DNA of 32,266 nucleotides from Methylocystis suflitae (GTDB lineage: Bacteria > Pseudomonadota > Alphaproteobacteria > Rhizobiales > Beijerinckiaceae). Positions 23,188-30,893 of this stretch are shown here, piece by piece. Positions within the stretch are counted from its first letter, which is position 1. Every line of letters begins with the position of its first letter. The position numbers were made by a program, and so were the translations under genes. The notes under the pieces are model-generated. The model was given only the letters and a program-made list of their open reading frames with translations. It did not search any database and was not told the DNA's origin. The DNA lies in NCBI RefSeq assembly GCF_024448135.1, contig NZ_JAMRYX010000052.1, positions 1 through 32,266 of the forward strand, in the 5' to 3' direction.

Positions 23188-23883
23188 TCAAGACGGCGCT
23201 TTGCGCAATCGGCGCAAGGCGACCGGCAGTAGCGACAAAAGACCGAGCCCAACAAGGGCGGCGATCAGGGTCGGGCTGAACACGTCTTTCAGCCGCACAT
23301 CGTCTCCGGCGTCGAATACCTGTCCCAGGCTTGCGCCAAAGGCTGTGTAGATCGTAGTCCCCGGGATAATCCCGAGTGCGGTCGCTGCAACATAGGGAGC
23401 AAGGCGCATATCGAGGAGCGCCGGGACCAGATTGACGGCCCAGAACGGGAAGGCCGGCACAAGGCGCAGGAAAAGCAGATAGCTGAAGGCGTCCTTGCGA
23501 AAGCCCTCGGCCATGCGGGCGAGAAACGGCCCGGCGCGTTGACGCAGCAAATCGCCAAAGGCCGAACGCGCGATCATAAACAGCAGCGTCGCCCCCGCCG
23601 TCGCGCCAATGACGGTCAGCGTTGCGCCAAGCGGCACGCCAAAGAGGAAGCCGCCGGCCAGCGTCATGATTGTCGCGCCAGGCAGGGAAAGCGCGACGAC
23701 AGCGGCATAGGCAAAGACAAAGCCGATCGCCGCCGTAAATGCGTGAGCCTCCACAAAGGCGAGAAGTAGGGCGCGATGGTCTTTCAGAGCTTCGAGCGTG
23801 AGGTAGCGATCGAGCCGGAACGCAAAGGCGGCCGCGACGAGCGCCACTAGAACGAGGAGAGGGACGACGCGTTTGAGATTCAT
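23188..23883 (-). CDS. TVP38/TMEM64-family (DedA-like) membrane protein
   Basis: This 231-aa inner-membrane protein belongs to the VTT/SNARE-associated family. It shows the family motif FAYAAVVALSLPGATIMTLAGGFLFGVPLGATLTVIGATAGATLLF (G-F-FG---G), then FRKDAFSYLLFLRLVPAFPFWAVNLVPAL and LGIIPGTTIYTAFGASLG. The ATG at 23883 overlaps the stop of the FAD reductase gene by 4 nt (ATGA). Members flip or transport lipids, but many sit next to mercuric-reductase-like genes with unknown purpose, as here. Confidence 0.9.
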   Translation of the reverse strand: MNLKRVVPLLVLVALVAAAFAFRLDRYLTLEALKDHRALLLAFVEAHAFTAAIGFVFAYAAVVALSLPGATIMTLAGGFLFGVPLGATLTVIGATAGATLLFMIARSAFGDLLRQRAGPFLARMAEGFRKDAFSYLLFLRLVPAFPFWAVNLVPALLDMRLAPYVAATALGIIPGTTIYTAFGASLGQVFDAGDDVRLKDVFSPTLIAALVGLGLLSLLPVALRRLRKAPS

Positions 23884-25307
23884 CCAAAAAGTCCCAGAAA
23901 GCGCACGAGTTTGCGCGTGCGCGGAGAAAAGAGCGTCGGCGTGTAGTAGCTCCCAGCGGCCCGCTTGGAGATTTCGCCCAGCGTCGGATAGGGAGCGATG
24001 AGATTGGCGATGGCGCCGATTTTCAGGCCTTGAGAGATCGCTAACGTCCAGGGCGCGATCAATTCGCCGGCCTTCTGGCCGACCATCGTCGCGCCGAGCA
24101 CCCGCCCGCGCTTGGTCGTAACGACTTTGAGAAAACCGCGAGTCGTCCCCTCGGCGCGCGCGCGGTCGTTGTCTCGAAATTCGGCGCGCAGCACTTGCGC
24201 GCCGTCGCCATAGTGGTCCCGCGCCTGTTCTTCGTTGAGACCGACCTGAGCGAGTTCGGGGTCGGTATAAGTGACCCATGGAAAGGGCGATGGCTTGCTT
24301 TTCGCTGGCAGCCGGAAAAGCGCATTACGAATGATGACGCCGGCGTGATAGTTCGCCATATGCGTGAATTGAAGTCCGCCAATCACATCTCCCGCGGCGA
24401 AAATCCCTTTGTTCGTCGTGCGCAGGCGCGCATCAACCTCGACGCCCTTTCCGGAGAAGCGCACGCCGGCCGCCTCTAAACCAAGATTTTCGATATTTGG
24501 CTTGCGGCCGGCAGCAAGAAGCAGATGCGAGCCATCGAGGCGTTTCTCTCCAGCCTCCGTCTCAATCACGAGCGCGACGCCGCGAGTTCTGTTCTCTATC
24601 CGTGCGATTGTTGCGTTTTCCAGTATGTCGACGCCCTCTTCGGCGAGCGTCTCGCGCACTACGGCGACCGCGTCCGGATCATCCTTGGGCAAGATTGGAC
24701 CAATATCGAGCAAGGTGACTTTCGCGCCGAGGCGCCGATGCGCCTGCGCCATTTCACAGCCGATCGGCCCGGCGCCAATGATGAGCAAATGGTTCGGTAG
24801 GACCGAATTCTCGAAGATCGACTCGTTCGTGAAATAAGGAACTTCTTCGATTCCCGGAATGTCGGGGATCGCGGCGCGGCTTCCTGTCGCGAGCACGAAG
24901 CGCCGCGCGCGGATTGTTTTTCCGCCGGCTTCGATCGTTCGTTCATCTATAAACCGGGCGCGCGCCTGTATTACCGTACAGCCTACCCCAACAAAGCGCT
25001 CAACCGAGTCGTGCGGCGCGATCGATGCAATCACGTCGTGCACATAGGCGTTGACAGCAGCGAAATCGACGCGGGGCTCGCCGCCATGAACGCCGAAGCG
25101 CGTCGCTCGCGAAACCGCGTACGCGGCCTTGGCGGCCGCGAGCAGCGATTTCGACGGCACGCAGCCTGTATTTAGGCAATCTCCGCCCATGCGGTTTGCC
25201 TCGATAAGAATCGTCTGGGCGCCCATCTGCGCCGCGCCCGCGGCGACCGAGAGACCGGCGGAGCCGGCGCCGATAATGCAAATGTCGCACGTAATTTGTT
25301 CGCTCAC
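23880..25307 (-). CDS. FAD-dependent pyridine nucleotide-disulfide oxidoreductase (MerA/Lpd-like)
   Basis: This 475-aa flavoprotein of the class I disulfide reductase family has FAD-binding GAGSAGLSVA, the redox-active disulfide in GGDCLNTGCVPSKSLL, NAD(P)-binding GAGPIGCEMAQ and FAAGDVIGG. The C-terminal interface reads LIAPYPTLGEISKRAAG, where lipoamide dehydrogenases have HxHPT-E, so the catalytic His is missing. The C-terminus also lacks MerA's Cys pair and there is no HMA domain. It is therefore neither a standard lipoamide dehydrogenase nor MerA. The GTG start at 25307 overlaps the radical SAM stop (GTGA); a longer GTG start at 25334 exists. The substrate is unknown, probably a thiol or metalloid compound. 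Confidence 0.87.
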   Translation of the reverse strand: MSEQITCDICIIGAGSAGLSVAAGAAQMGAQTILIEANRMGGDCLNTGCVPSKSLLAAAKAAYAVSRATRFGVHGGEPRVDFAAVNAYVHDVIASIAPHDSVERFVGVGCTVIQARARFIDERTIEAGGKTIRARRFVLATGSRAAIPDIPGIEEVPYFTNESIFENSVLPNHLLIIGAGPIGCEMAQAHRRLGAKVTLLDIGPILPKDDPDAVAVVRETLAEEGVDILENATIARIENRTRGVALVIETEAGEKRLDGSHLLLAAGRKPNIENLGLEAAGVRFSGKGVEVDARLRTTNKGIFAAGDVIGGLQFTHMANYHAGVIIRNALFRLPAKSKPSPFPWVTYTDPELAQVGLNEEQARDHYGDGAQVLRAEFRDNDRARAEGTTRGFLKVVTTKRGRVLGATMVGQKAGELIAPWTLAISQGLKIGAIANLIAPYPTLGEISKRAAGSYYTPTLFSPRTRKLVRFLGLFG

Positions 25308-26302
25308 GATCCATTGTCTCCCTTCGCGCTGCACGAAGCGCCGCCAAGAACGCAGAAACGCGAGCAGAAGACATGATTGAGACTGACCGGGCGGAATGAC
25401 TCCGCGAGCGTCGTCCCCAACTCGAAGCCATGCGCGTCCGGCAAAAGCGTGCAGGACACAACAGCAGGCCGCTCAGCTCCCTTGCGCTTGATCACCATCC
25501 GCGAAGTCGCGCACATCATCTCCATGGGAGAGCGGCCCAATATGCTCCAGCAGCCTTCGCTGATCTCAGGCACATCTTCGCGCGCGTCCATTTCCGGGAA
25601 GAGGACCAATCGAGCGGCGTCGTCTGCGTCGACGCTCAACCCGAGCCTGTCGAACAGCGCGCGAAATCCGCCTCGCGTCTCGGCCTCGGTCTCATCCCAT
25701 ACGAGACGCGAAGCGATGGTCAGATCGAAATTATTGGACGCGAGCCAGCGCAAGCCGTCGATCGCAGGTTCCCAGCTGTTAGGTCCGCGAATTTTTTCAT
25801 GGCCGGCCGCTTCGTAATGGTCGAGCGATACGCGTATCGTCAGCCTGCCTGGGAATCTCGCTCTGAGATCGAGCAGCTTCGCCTTCGCGCGCTGCATCGG
25901 TTTCATCCCATTCGTGAGGATAACAACCCGATGGCCCGCGGTGAGGCAATCTTCGAGCATTCCCGGCGTATCGGGGTTCATGAAGGGCTCGCCGCCGGTG
26001 AATCCGATTTCTAACGGTCCACCAAAGAGCCCCGCCGCTTCCATCAGGAAGGCCGCCGCCTCAGCGCGCGTCAGATAGGAAAGGCGGTCGTTGCGCGGCG
26101 AGGATTCGATATAGCACCCCTCGCAGGCGAGATTGCAAAGCGTCCCCGTGTTGAACCACAAGGTTTCAAGACGGTGAAAGGGAACCGACGCGCGGCGCTC
26201 ACCCTTGGCCGTGACGTCTGGATCAGCGAATTGGGCCGCCGCCCGGGAAAGGTCTGCGCGAACGCATTCCCCATTCAAGACACTGACCGAAGGGACTCTC
26301 AT
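25304..26302 (-). CDS. Radical SAM protein with C-terminal Cys cluster
   Basis: This 332-aa radical SAM enzyme has the cluster motif C-NLA-C-EG-C (CxxxCxxC) after LWFNTGTL, the GFTGGEPFMNP segment (SAM amino-group contact) and ILTNGMKP. C-terminal cysteines (EGCWS, MMCATS, VSCTLL, then CSRFC and GASCS) suggest an extra Fe-S or metal site, like a reduced SPASM region. It differs from ArsS, which has CNxxCxHCH, so arsenosugar synthesis cannot be assumed. AAGGAACC precedes the ATG at 26302. It leads the FAD reductase-TVP38-CMD operon and is divergent from two arsenosugar-type glycosyltransferases. Confidence 0.87.
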   Translation of the reverse strand: MRVPSVSVLNGECVRADLSRAAAQFADPDVTAKGERRASVPFHRLETLWFNTGTLCNLACEGCYIESSPRNDRLSYLTRAEAAAFLMEAAGLFGGPLEIGFTGGEPFMNPDTPGMLEDCLTAGHRVVILTNGMKPMQRAKAKLLDLRARFPGRLTIRVSLDHYEAAGHEKIRGPNSWEPAIDGLRWLASNNFDLTIASRLVWDETEAETRGGFRALFDRLGLSVDADDAARLVLFPEMDAREDVPEISEGCWSILGRSPMEMMCATSRMVIKRKGAERPAVVSCTLLPDAHGFELGTTLAESFRPVSLNHVFCSRFCVLGGASCSAKGDNGS

Positions 26303-26332
26303 ACGACGGTTCCTTGATGTTCAGTTAAGCAA

Positions 26333-26358
26333 TTCGAATCTGCGCTACAAAAGGTTTC
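26333..26358 (-). promoter_or_regulatory. Imperfect ECF-like promoter of the radical SAM operon
   Basis: On the minus strand, GAAAC (26358-26354) and CGAA (26336-26333) are spaced 17 nt, one mismatch from the window's common motif, 31 nt before the ATG at 26302. It is plausible given the divergent perfect copy at 26444-26468, but weaker. Confidence 0.4.
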
Positions 26359-26443
26359 ACCGCTGCGGCGGATATGTCGCGCCGCAGCTATATAGTCGGC
26401 CAACTGCCTTCCTCGAGGATGTTTTCTAATCTCCGGCACGGAA

Positions 26444-26468
26444 GTAACCTTTCCCGCGTCGCGACGAA
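26444..26468 (+). promoter_or_regulatory. ECF (sigma-F-like) promoter of the TIGR04283/TIGR04282 pair
   Basis: GTAAC at 26444-26448 and CGAA at 26465-26468 are spaced 16 nt (GTAACC-N15-CGAAGG), only 20 nt before the ATG at 26489. Transcripts would have a very short leader. Confidence 0.75.
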
Positions 26469-26488
26469 GGCCTCAATAGGCGGTCAGC

Positions 26489-27157
26489 ATGAGCCTATCG
26501 ATTGTCATTCCGATCTTGAACGCTTCGCGAACGCTGCCAGGAGCACTGGCGGCGCTCTCTGGCGTCGACGGCGAAGTTCTCGTCGTCGACGGCGGCTCAA
26601 CCGATGCTAGCGCCAAGATGGCGCGCGACTGGGGCGCGCGGGTCATTGTCGCGCCGAGAGGACGCGGCCCGCAATTGCGCGCGGGCGCCGAGCAAGCAAG
26701 GGGCGACTGGCTCTTGTTTCTTCACGCCGATACTTTGCTGGAGGAAGGCTGGCGGAAGGCCGTGACCCATTTTTGCAAGGACCCGGCAAATCGGACGAAG
26801 GCGGCGACCTTCCGCTTCGCTCTGGATGATCCGTCACGGCAAGCGCGACGTCTGGAGCGAATGGTCGCCTGGCGCGTTAGGAGACTGGGCTTGCCCTATG
26901 GCGATCAGGGCCTGCTTATTCATCGCGACCTTTATCGCGCTGTCGGCGGCTATAAGCCGCTGGAGCTGATGGAGGATGTCGACTTCGCGCGCCGGATCGG
27001 TCGGCGCCGCGTCGTAGCGCTTCCCGTAACGGCGCGCACCTCCGCCGCGCGGTGGCGTCGGGAGGGATGGCTGCGGCGCAGCGCCCGCAACCTCCTTTGC
27101 CTTTTGCTCTATTTTGCGCGTGTTCCGCCTCGGTTGATAAAGCGCGTCTACGGCTGA
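26489..27157 (+). CDS. TIGR04283-family glycosyltransferase, arsenosugar type
   Basis: This 222-aa GT2-fold enzyme belongs to the family annotated 'arsenosugar biosynthesis glycosyltransferase'. Motifs are SIVIPILNASRTLPG, VLVVDGGSTDAS, the family-specific PRGRGPQLRAGAEQA, LLFLHADT (DxD-like HAD), LPYGDQGLLIHRDLY and the ELMEDVDFARR active-site stretch. It ends 2 nt before the TIGR04282 partner, so the pair is co-transcribed. The family name comes from co-occurrence with ArsM/ArsS in genomes; direct enzymatic evidence for these proteins is scarce, so the sugar and acceptor remain open. Confidence 0.9.
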   Translation: MSLSIVIPILNASRTLPGALAALSGVDGEVLVVDGGSTDASAKMARDWGARVIVAPRGRGPQLRAGAEQARGDWLLFLHADTLLEEGWRKAVTHFCKDPANRTKAATFRFALDDPSRQARRLERMVAWRVRRLGLPYGDQGLLIHRDLYRAVGGYKPLELMEDVDFARRIGRRRVVALPVTARTSAARWRREGWLRRSARNLLCLLLYFARVPPRLIKRVYG

Positions 27158-27159
27158 CC

Positions 27160-27768
27160 ATGGGTCTTCGCGCGCATCTTGTCATTTTTACGCGCGCGCC
27201 GCGATACGGCGCCGGCAAGCGGCGCCTCGAGGCAGGCATAGGGCCTATGCAGGCGTTGAGGTTTCAGCGCGTTATGCTCACGCAGACACTTCAACGTCTC
27301 GGCGCCGATCCGCGCTGGATAACATGGCTCGCGGTGACGCCCGATCGCTCTGGACCTTGGCCGCCTCGCTTTGGCGTTTTGCCGCAAGGCAAGGGCGACC
27401 TCGGCGAGCGCATGGCGCGGGTCGCAAAAGCGTTGCCGGCGGGACCCGTACTCATCATGGGCTCCGATGTGCCGCGGGTCACGATTGTCGAAGTGGCGGG
27501 CGCTTTTCGGGCGTTGCGCAATCATGACGCGGTTTTTGGCCCTGCAGCGGACGGTGGCTATTGGGCCGTTGGCTTTCGCCGCCGACCCCGCTTCGTTGAT
27601 CCCTTCCGCGACGTGCGGTGGTCGACGGAACATGCGTTATCCGACAGTCTGGCGAATTTAGCCGGCGCTTCGGTCGCGATGCTCAATATGCACGAGGACG
27701 TCGACGACGCCGCGTCGCTCGCGCGTCTTTCCGGTTGGGAGTTTCTATACGGTCGCCGCCGCCGGTAA
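27160..27768 (+). CDS. TIGR04282-family (DUF2064) glycosyltransferase, second copy
   Basis: This 202-aa protein is a shorter paralogue of the gene at 7659-8513. It shows VIFTRAPRYGAGKRRLEA, IMGSDVPRV (metal Asp), GPAADGGYWAVGF and DVRWSTEHA. It begins 2 nt after the TIGR04283 stop at ATG 27160; an upstream in-frame ATG at 27052 lies inside the previous gene. It lacks the long low-complexity tail of the other copy. Its end overlaps the convergent cyclase gene by 24 nt. The KTRL motif of the nucleotide loop is KRRL here. Confidence 0.88.
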   Translation: MGLRAHLVIFTRAPRYGAGKRRLEAGIGPMQALRFQRVMLTQTLQRLGADPRWITWLAVTPDRSGPWPPRFGVLPQGKGDLGERMARVAKALPAGPVLIMGSDVPRVTIVEVAGAFRALRNHDAVFGPAADGGYWAVGFRRRPRFVDPFRDVRWSTEHALSDSLANLAGASVAMLNMHEDVDDAASLARLSGWEFLYGRRRR

Positions 27769-29190
27769 CCGAGGTCCATTGGAGGAACGCCCCGCCTCGA
27801 TTAGAACCGCGAGATCCACTGGATAGTCGACGCCCGCAATTTCGCGCCCAAGACGATAACCCCACCTTTCGGTTGATGCGTAACCTTGAGACCGAGCAAG
27901 TTCAAACGTCGCCGTATCGGTTACGGCCGTCACCCGCTCAATCTTGGAGTGCTTTTCGAGCCGGGCGCCGAAATTGACGGCGTCGCCTATAATCGTGTAC
28001 TCGAGCCTTGTGCTGTCGCCAACCGCGCCAAACAAAACATCGCCCGTTGAGACTGCCAAGCCAAACGAGGGCGCCACTAAGCCAGCCTCGATGCGCGTAG
28101 TGCGCCACGCCTCAAGCTCCGACGCGATCGCATCGACAGCGCGGAGTGCGTCAGCGGCATAAGTATCGTTTACGATCACAGCGCCAAAACTCGCGAGGAT
28201 TCCGTCGCCGAGGAATTTGTCGATGAATCCTCCGCTACGCTGAACGAGCGGTATAACCCGCCTTTGATACTCGCCGAGCAGCTGCATTACCTCCTGAGGC
28301 GTCAGGCGGCGAGAAATCCTTGTGAAATCGCGCAAGTCGATAACGAGGGCGGCAGCCGATCTCAGCTCCGCCTGACCGGGCTCGATCGGCGCCTCGGCGT
28401 GCGCGATTCTCTGCGCCAGGCCTCTTGCGACGAAGCGAGACAAGTCGTTTGCCGCAGCATGATCGACGACGCAACGCAGAACAAGTTGTCGCGTTCTCCG
28501 CAACGCTAATGCCAGCACCGCCGTAACCATGAGAATCGAGACAATCTTGTCAAATTCCGCGCCGAGCAGAATGCTCGACGAATTCATGTAATGGACATAG
28601 TCGTGAGTGACCGGTGGATTATCCGATTGCGCCACTATGGCGTAGAGTAAGAGACCGCCCCAGCCGGCGGCGCTGACCGCTCCTGCGAGCAACACCCATC
28701 GCGCCTCGAAACTCAATGTGCGCAAAGCTATAAAAATAAAGACATAAAGCAGTGTTGGCGCCTTCAAGTAAAAAGCTGGCGGCTGATCATATTGAAGATG
28801 AAAGCTCCAAATCAGCAACATCAGCACGCCTATATCGACGATGATCGTCAGCGCTACATGCCAATCCGCGAGTCGGTTTTGATAAATCAGGATGAGCCTG
28901 ACGATGATGAACGCGCCATAGGCCGCCAGCGTCCACGGAACGGACTCGAATGCTTGCGAGGGTAAAGCTCTTGGCGCGAGCGCATAGAGCGCGCTCCAAA
29001 TCAGCAGCAAGGCGCCTTGCGCCCAAGCGATAAGCAGTTCTCCCTGCTTATGTTCCTGCGCAATCACTCCTCTCAACCGTGACGGAATATGAGCCGGCGC
29101 CGGCTCGCCGAGTGGAACTGCCGTTAACGAGCGCCAGAATTGGGAAACTGCGTGTCGGAACATCGTCGTTGTGTGAGCCACGGCGTTCAT
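27745..29190 (-). CDS. Membrane-bound class III adenylate/guanylate cyclase
   Basis: This 481-aa protein has about six membrane segments in residues 45-245, then a class III cyclase domain. Metal-binding aspartates are in ALVIDLRDFTRIS and FIDKFLGDGILASFG; the Lys of DKFLGDG fits adenine recognition. EYTIIGDAVNFGARLEK supplies the transition-state Asn and Arg. All key residues look present, so it should be active, probably making cAMP. The N-terminal 6-TM module resembles sensor-type membrane domains of other bacterial cyclases. It lies downstream of a 44-aa exported protein gene on the same strand. No clear ribosome site precedes the ATG at 29190. Confidence 0.9.
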   Translation of the reverse strand: MNAVAHTTTMFRHAVSQFWRSLTAVPLGEPAPAHIPSRLRGVIAQEHKQGELLIAWAQGALLLIWSALYALAPRALPSQAFESVPWTLAAYGAFIIVRLILIYQNRLADWHVALTIIVDIGVLMLLIWSFHLQYDQPPAFYLKAPTLLYVFIFIALRTLSFEARWVLLAGAVSAAGWGGLLLYAIVAQSDNPPVTHDYVHYMNSSSILLGAEFDKIVSILMVTAVLALALRRTRQLVLRCVVDHAAANDLSRFVARGLAQRIAHAEAPIEPGQAELRSAAALVIDLRDFTRISRRLTPQEVMQLLGEYQRRVIPLVQRSGGFIDKFLGDGILASFGAVIVNDTYAADALRAVDAIASELEAWRTTRIEAGLVAPSFGLAVSTGDVLFGAVGDSTRLEYTIIGDAVNFGARLEKHSKIERVTAVTDTATFELARSQGYASTERWGYRLGREIAGVDYPVDLAVLIEAGRSSNGPRLPAAATV

Positions 29191-29277
29191 GGAGGGTGAG
29201 CGGCTTAATCTTCTTTCGGCCAGTTGTGGGCCTTTGCTTGCTTACAAGCAGTTCCGAACGATTCCGTCAGGCTCGAG

Positions 29278-29412
29278 TCACTGGCAAATTGCATAGCCAA
29301 GGCAGGGATCGCTGGCGCCGGACCTGAGTGAATTGACGATTTTTGCGCTACCGCCTGCGACGCCAATGAAGAGCAGGGATGCGAGCAACGCGATTTGAGC
29401 TGTCTTTTTCAT
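29278..29412 (-). CDS. 44-aa exported Cys-containing peptide
   Basis: The ATG at 29412 follows a strong GGGAGGA ribosome site, giving good support for a real gene. The product starts MKKTAQIALLASLLFIGVAGG, a signal peptide or membrane anchor, and continues SAKIVNSLRSGASDPCLGYAI then CQ. A mature peptide of roughly 20-25 residues would contain two cysteines six residues apart (C-LGYAI-C). A GTAAC-N17-CGAA promoter lies 216 nt upstream with no other ORF between. I recognise no family. It could be a small secreted stress peptide or a modified peptide precursor; the cyclase is the next gene downstream. Confidence 0.65.
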   Translation of the reverse strand: MKKTAQIALLASLLFIGVAGGSAKIVNSLRSGASDPCLGYAICQ

Positions 29413-29628
29413 GTCGTCCTCCCTTATTGGACTCCATCCTTGGGGCATGAAACTCTTATTCGCTCGTGGACGCGCCCCACAATTCTGCCTACGGGCGTGA
29501 GTGCTCCGATCGCGAAGCAGGATCAGGACCAATCGCAGCGATACGCACGACGCCGTCCGAGCTCTCGTTCAGATTCTCGACTCCGGATCCTCTACGCAGG
29601 TGCGTCGTCAAAAACGGCTAAGACATTC

Positions 29629-29654
29629 TTCGAGCGAGACCGGTTCCTGGTTAC
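29629..29654 (-). promoter_or_regulatory. ECF (sigma-F-like) promoter upstream of the 44-aa peptide gene
   Basis: On the minus strand, GTAAC at 29654-29650 and CGAA at 29632-29629 are spaced 17 nt (GTAACC-N16-CGAAGA). The leader to the ATG at 29412 is long (about 200 nt) and might hold a regulatory RNA element. Confidence 0.65.
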
Positions 29655-29814
29655 GGAACTGACTGAAATTCTTTTCCGGTGAGATTTCTCAATTTGTGTG
29701 TCGGTAGTTGGTTCTTCGATGATGTTGGGATGCTCGCGCGCGCGGCCGGTCTATCATCGCGCAATCTTTCGTCCCGTAATGTGAACGAAAATGAAAACGC
29801 CAACGAATTCAGTC

Positions 29815-29856
29815 GGGGGGATCGGCGGTAACGGACCTCCGCTACCAAATCCCCCC
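29815..29856. repeat. Long nested inverted repeat
   Basis: GGGGGGAT (29815-29822) pairs with ATCCCCCC (29849-29856). Inside, GGTA/TACC (29827-29830 and 29843-29846) and CGGA/TCCG (29832-29835 and 29838-29841) also pair, with one mismatch. The result is a 42-nt near-complete hairpin in otherwise unassigned sequence. Confidence 0.6.
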
Positions 29857-30291
29857 ACTTCGCGGACCCGATTGGGGTGGGCCTGCTCACTGAGCAGCGC
29901 CGTTAAGCGGCCAGATGCCTCAACCTGAACGCCGCTGGCGCGGGCGCCATCCAGGAACGCCGCTGTCTCAACCAAGTCCCCGATGGCCTCCACACGTTCT
30001 GTCCCTTAAGAAGGATTTCGCGCGCTCGCTTGATCGGCGCACGGAACCGGGGCGCGCCGGGTCGAGCGCCGCAACGCTTCTGCTTCGAGTTCCTTGCCGA
30101 CGCGGAACATGAACCGCCCGACCTCGCGCGCGCGCCGCGGCGGCGTGGTAATCGAGTTTTGCCTGGGTCCAGGATGGAATCGTCGTCTGCGAGTCGAGAA
30201 CGGACGGCTGGCAGAATGCTGGATGGAACGCGCGAACGACAGCAATCTGGCGAGCGCGGAAATAAGCAATTTCTTCAGTGACCCGCTGACG

Positions 30292-30786
30292 CTAGGCGCA
30301 CTCCTGCCTCTGCGCTCGCCGTGGCGTGGGCTCTGCCAGGCTCTCGACAGATTTCTGCTCGAGCCCCTCGAGCACGCTATCCATCAGCCCCTTCATTTTC
30401 CGGCGCAGCATCAGTAGATCGAGCAACTGACCGACGGGGCCGAACTTGGGCGTGTAGGTCATTTGCATGGCGGCTCGCGACACCGCTCCCTTCGGTGACA
30501 CCGCGAGCGTCGTCCGCACATCGCGTATCGGCATCGTGCCGGCGTATATCTCGACCGTGTACCTTTCGCCAGGCCGCCAATCGACAACGCGTTCCTCGAT
30601 CCAGTTTCGCCCGTCGTTAAGTTCGCAGCGACGTCCGGCGCCGACTCCTTCGAGGGGTGTGCCGTCGATGTGGGCGGAGCGTGACAGGTTCGGATTGAAT
30701 GCATCGATGCGGTGAAAATCCTTTAGCAGCGCCCAGACGACGCTGGCGTCCGCAGCGATGTCGCGCTCAGCCCTAAGCGTTGTCAT
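30292..30786 (-). CDS. SRPBCC (polyketide cyclase/dehydrase-like) protein
   Basis: This 164-aa START-like domain protein binds a hydrophobic ligand in a helix-grip fold. The N-terminus LRAERDIAADASVVWALLKDFHRIDAFNP is the standard SRPBCC start, with NPNL where the broken homologue at 18631 has NPFI. WIEERVVDWRPGERYTVEI and MQMTYTPKFGPVGQLLDLLMLRRKMKGLM complete the fold. It is divergent from a TetR regulator with shared operators, so it is probably the regulator's target. The ligand is unknown. Confidence 0.85.
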   Translation of the reverse strand: MTTLRAERDIAADASVVWALLKDFHRIDAFNPNLSRSAHIDGTPLEGVGAGRRCELNDGRNWIEERVVDWRPGERYTVEIYAGTMPIRDVRTTLAVSPKGAVSRAAMQMTYTPKFGPVGQLLDLLMLRRKMKGLMDSVLEGLEQKSVESLAEPTPRRAQRQECA

Positions 30787-30808
30787 CCCAGCTCTCCTTC
30801 CGTGGAAA

Positions 30809-30861
30809 AGAGACTTGCGGTTCTCTTATCCTGGTCGGATATAAAAGAATGCGCGTTCTCT
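30809..30861. promoter_or_regulatory. Twin operator candidates between SRPBCC and TetR genes
   Basis: Two related sites lie 35 nt apart: AGAGACTTGCGGTTCTCT (30809-30826) and AAAGAATGCGCGTTCTCT (30844-30861). Each is an imperfect inverted repeat of AGA(G/A)...TTCTCT. Their place in the divergent gap fits autoregulation and SRPBCC control by the TetR protein. Confidence 0.55.
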
Positions 30862-30893
30862 GTCAAACGAGCATGGGCGCGATGGAGAAGGCA

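Larger units (their letters stand above)
29413..30291. other. Long gap with promoter, hairpin and unrecognised frames
   Basis: Apart from the promoter at 29629-29654 and the hairpin at 29815-29856, I see no certain gene. A minus-strand frame starting with GTG at 29993 (to 29754, 79 aa, beginning EAIGDLVETAAFLDGA) and another at 30269-30006 (containing GRFMFRVGKELEAEAL) have plausible protein-like stretches in different frames. They may be remnants of one decayed gene, which I cannot identify. Confidence 0.45.

Noticed and set aside
23156-23887. Long N-terminal extension of the CMD gene frame
   Set aside because: The extension is a shadow of the TVP38 gene; the CMD domain begins at the ATG at 23155.
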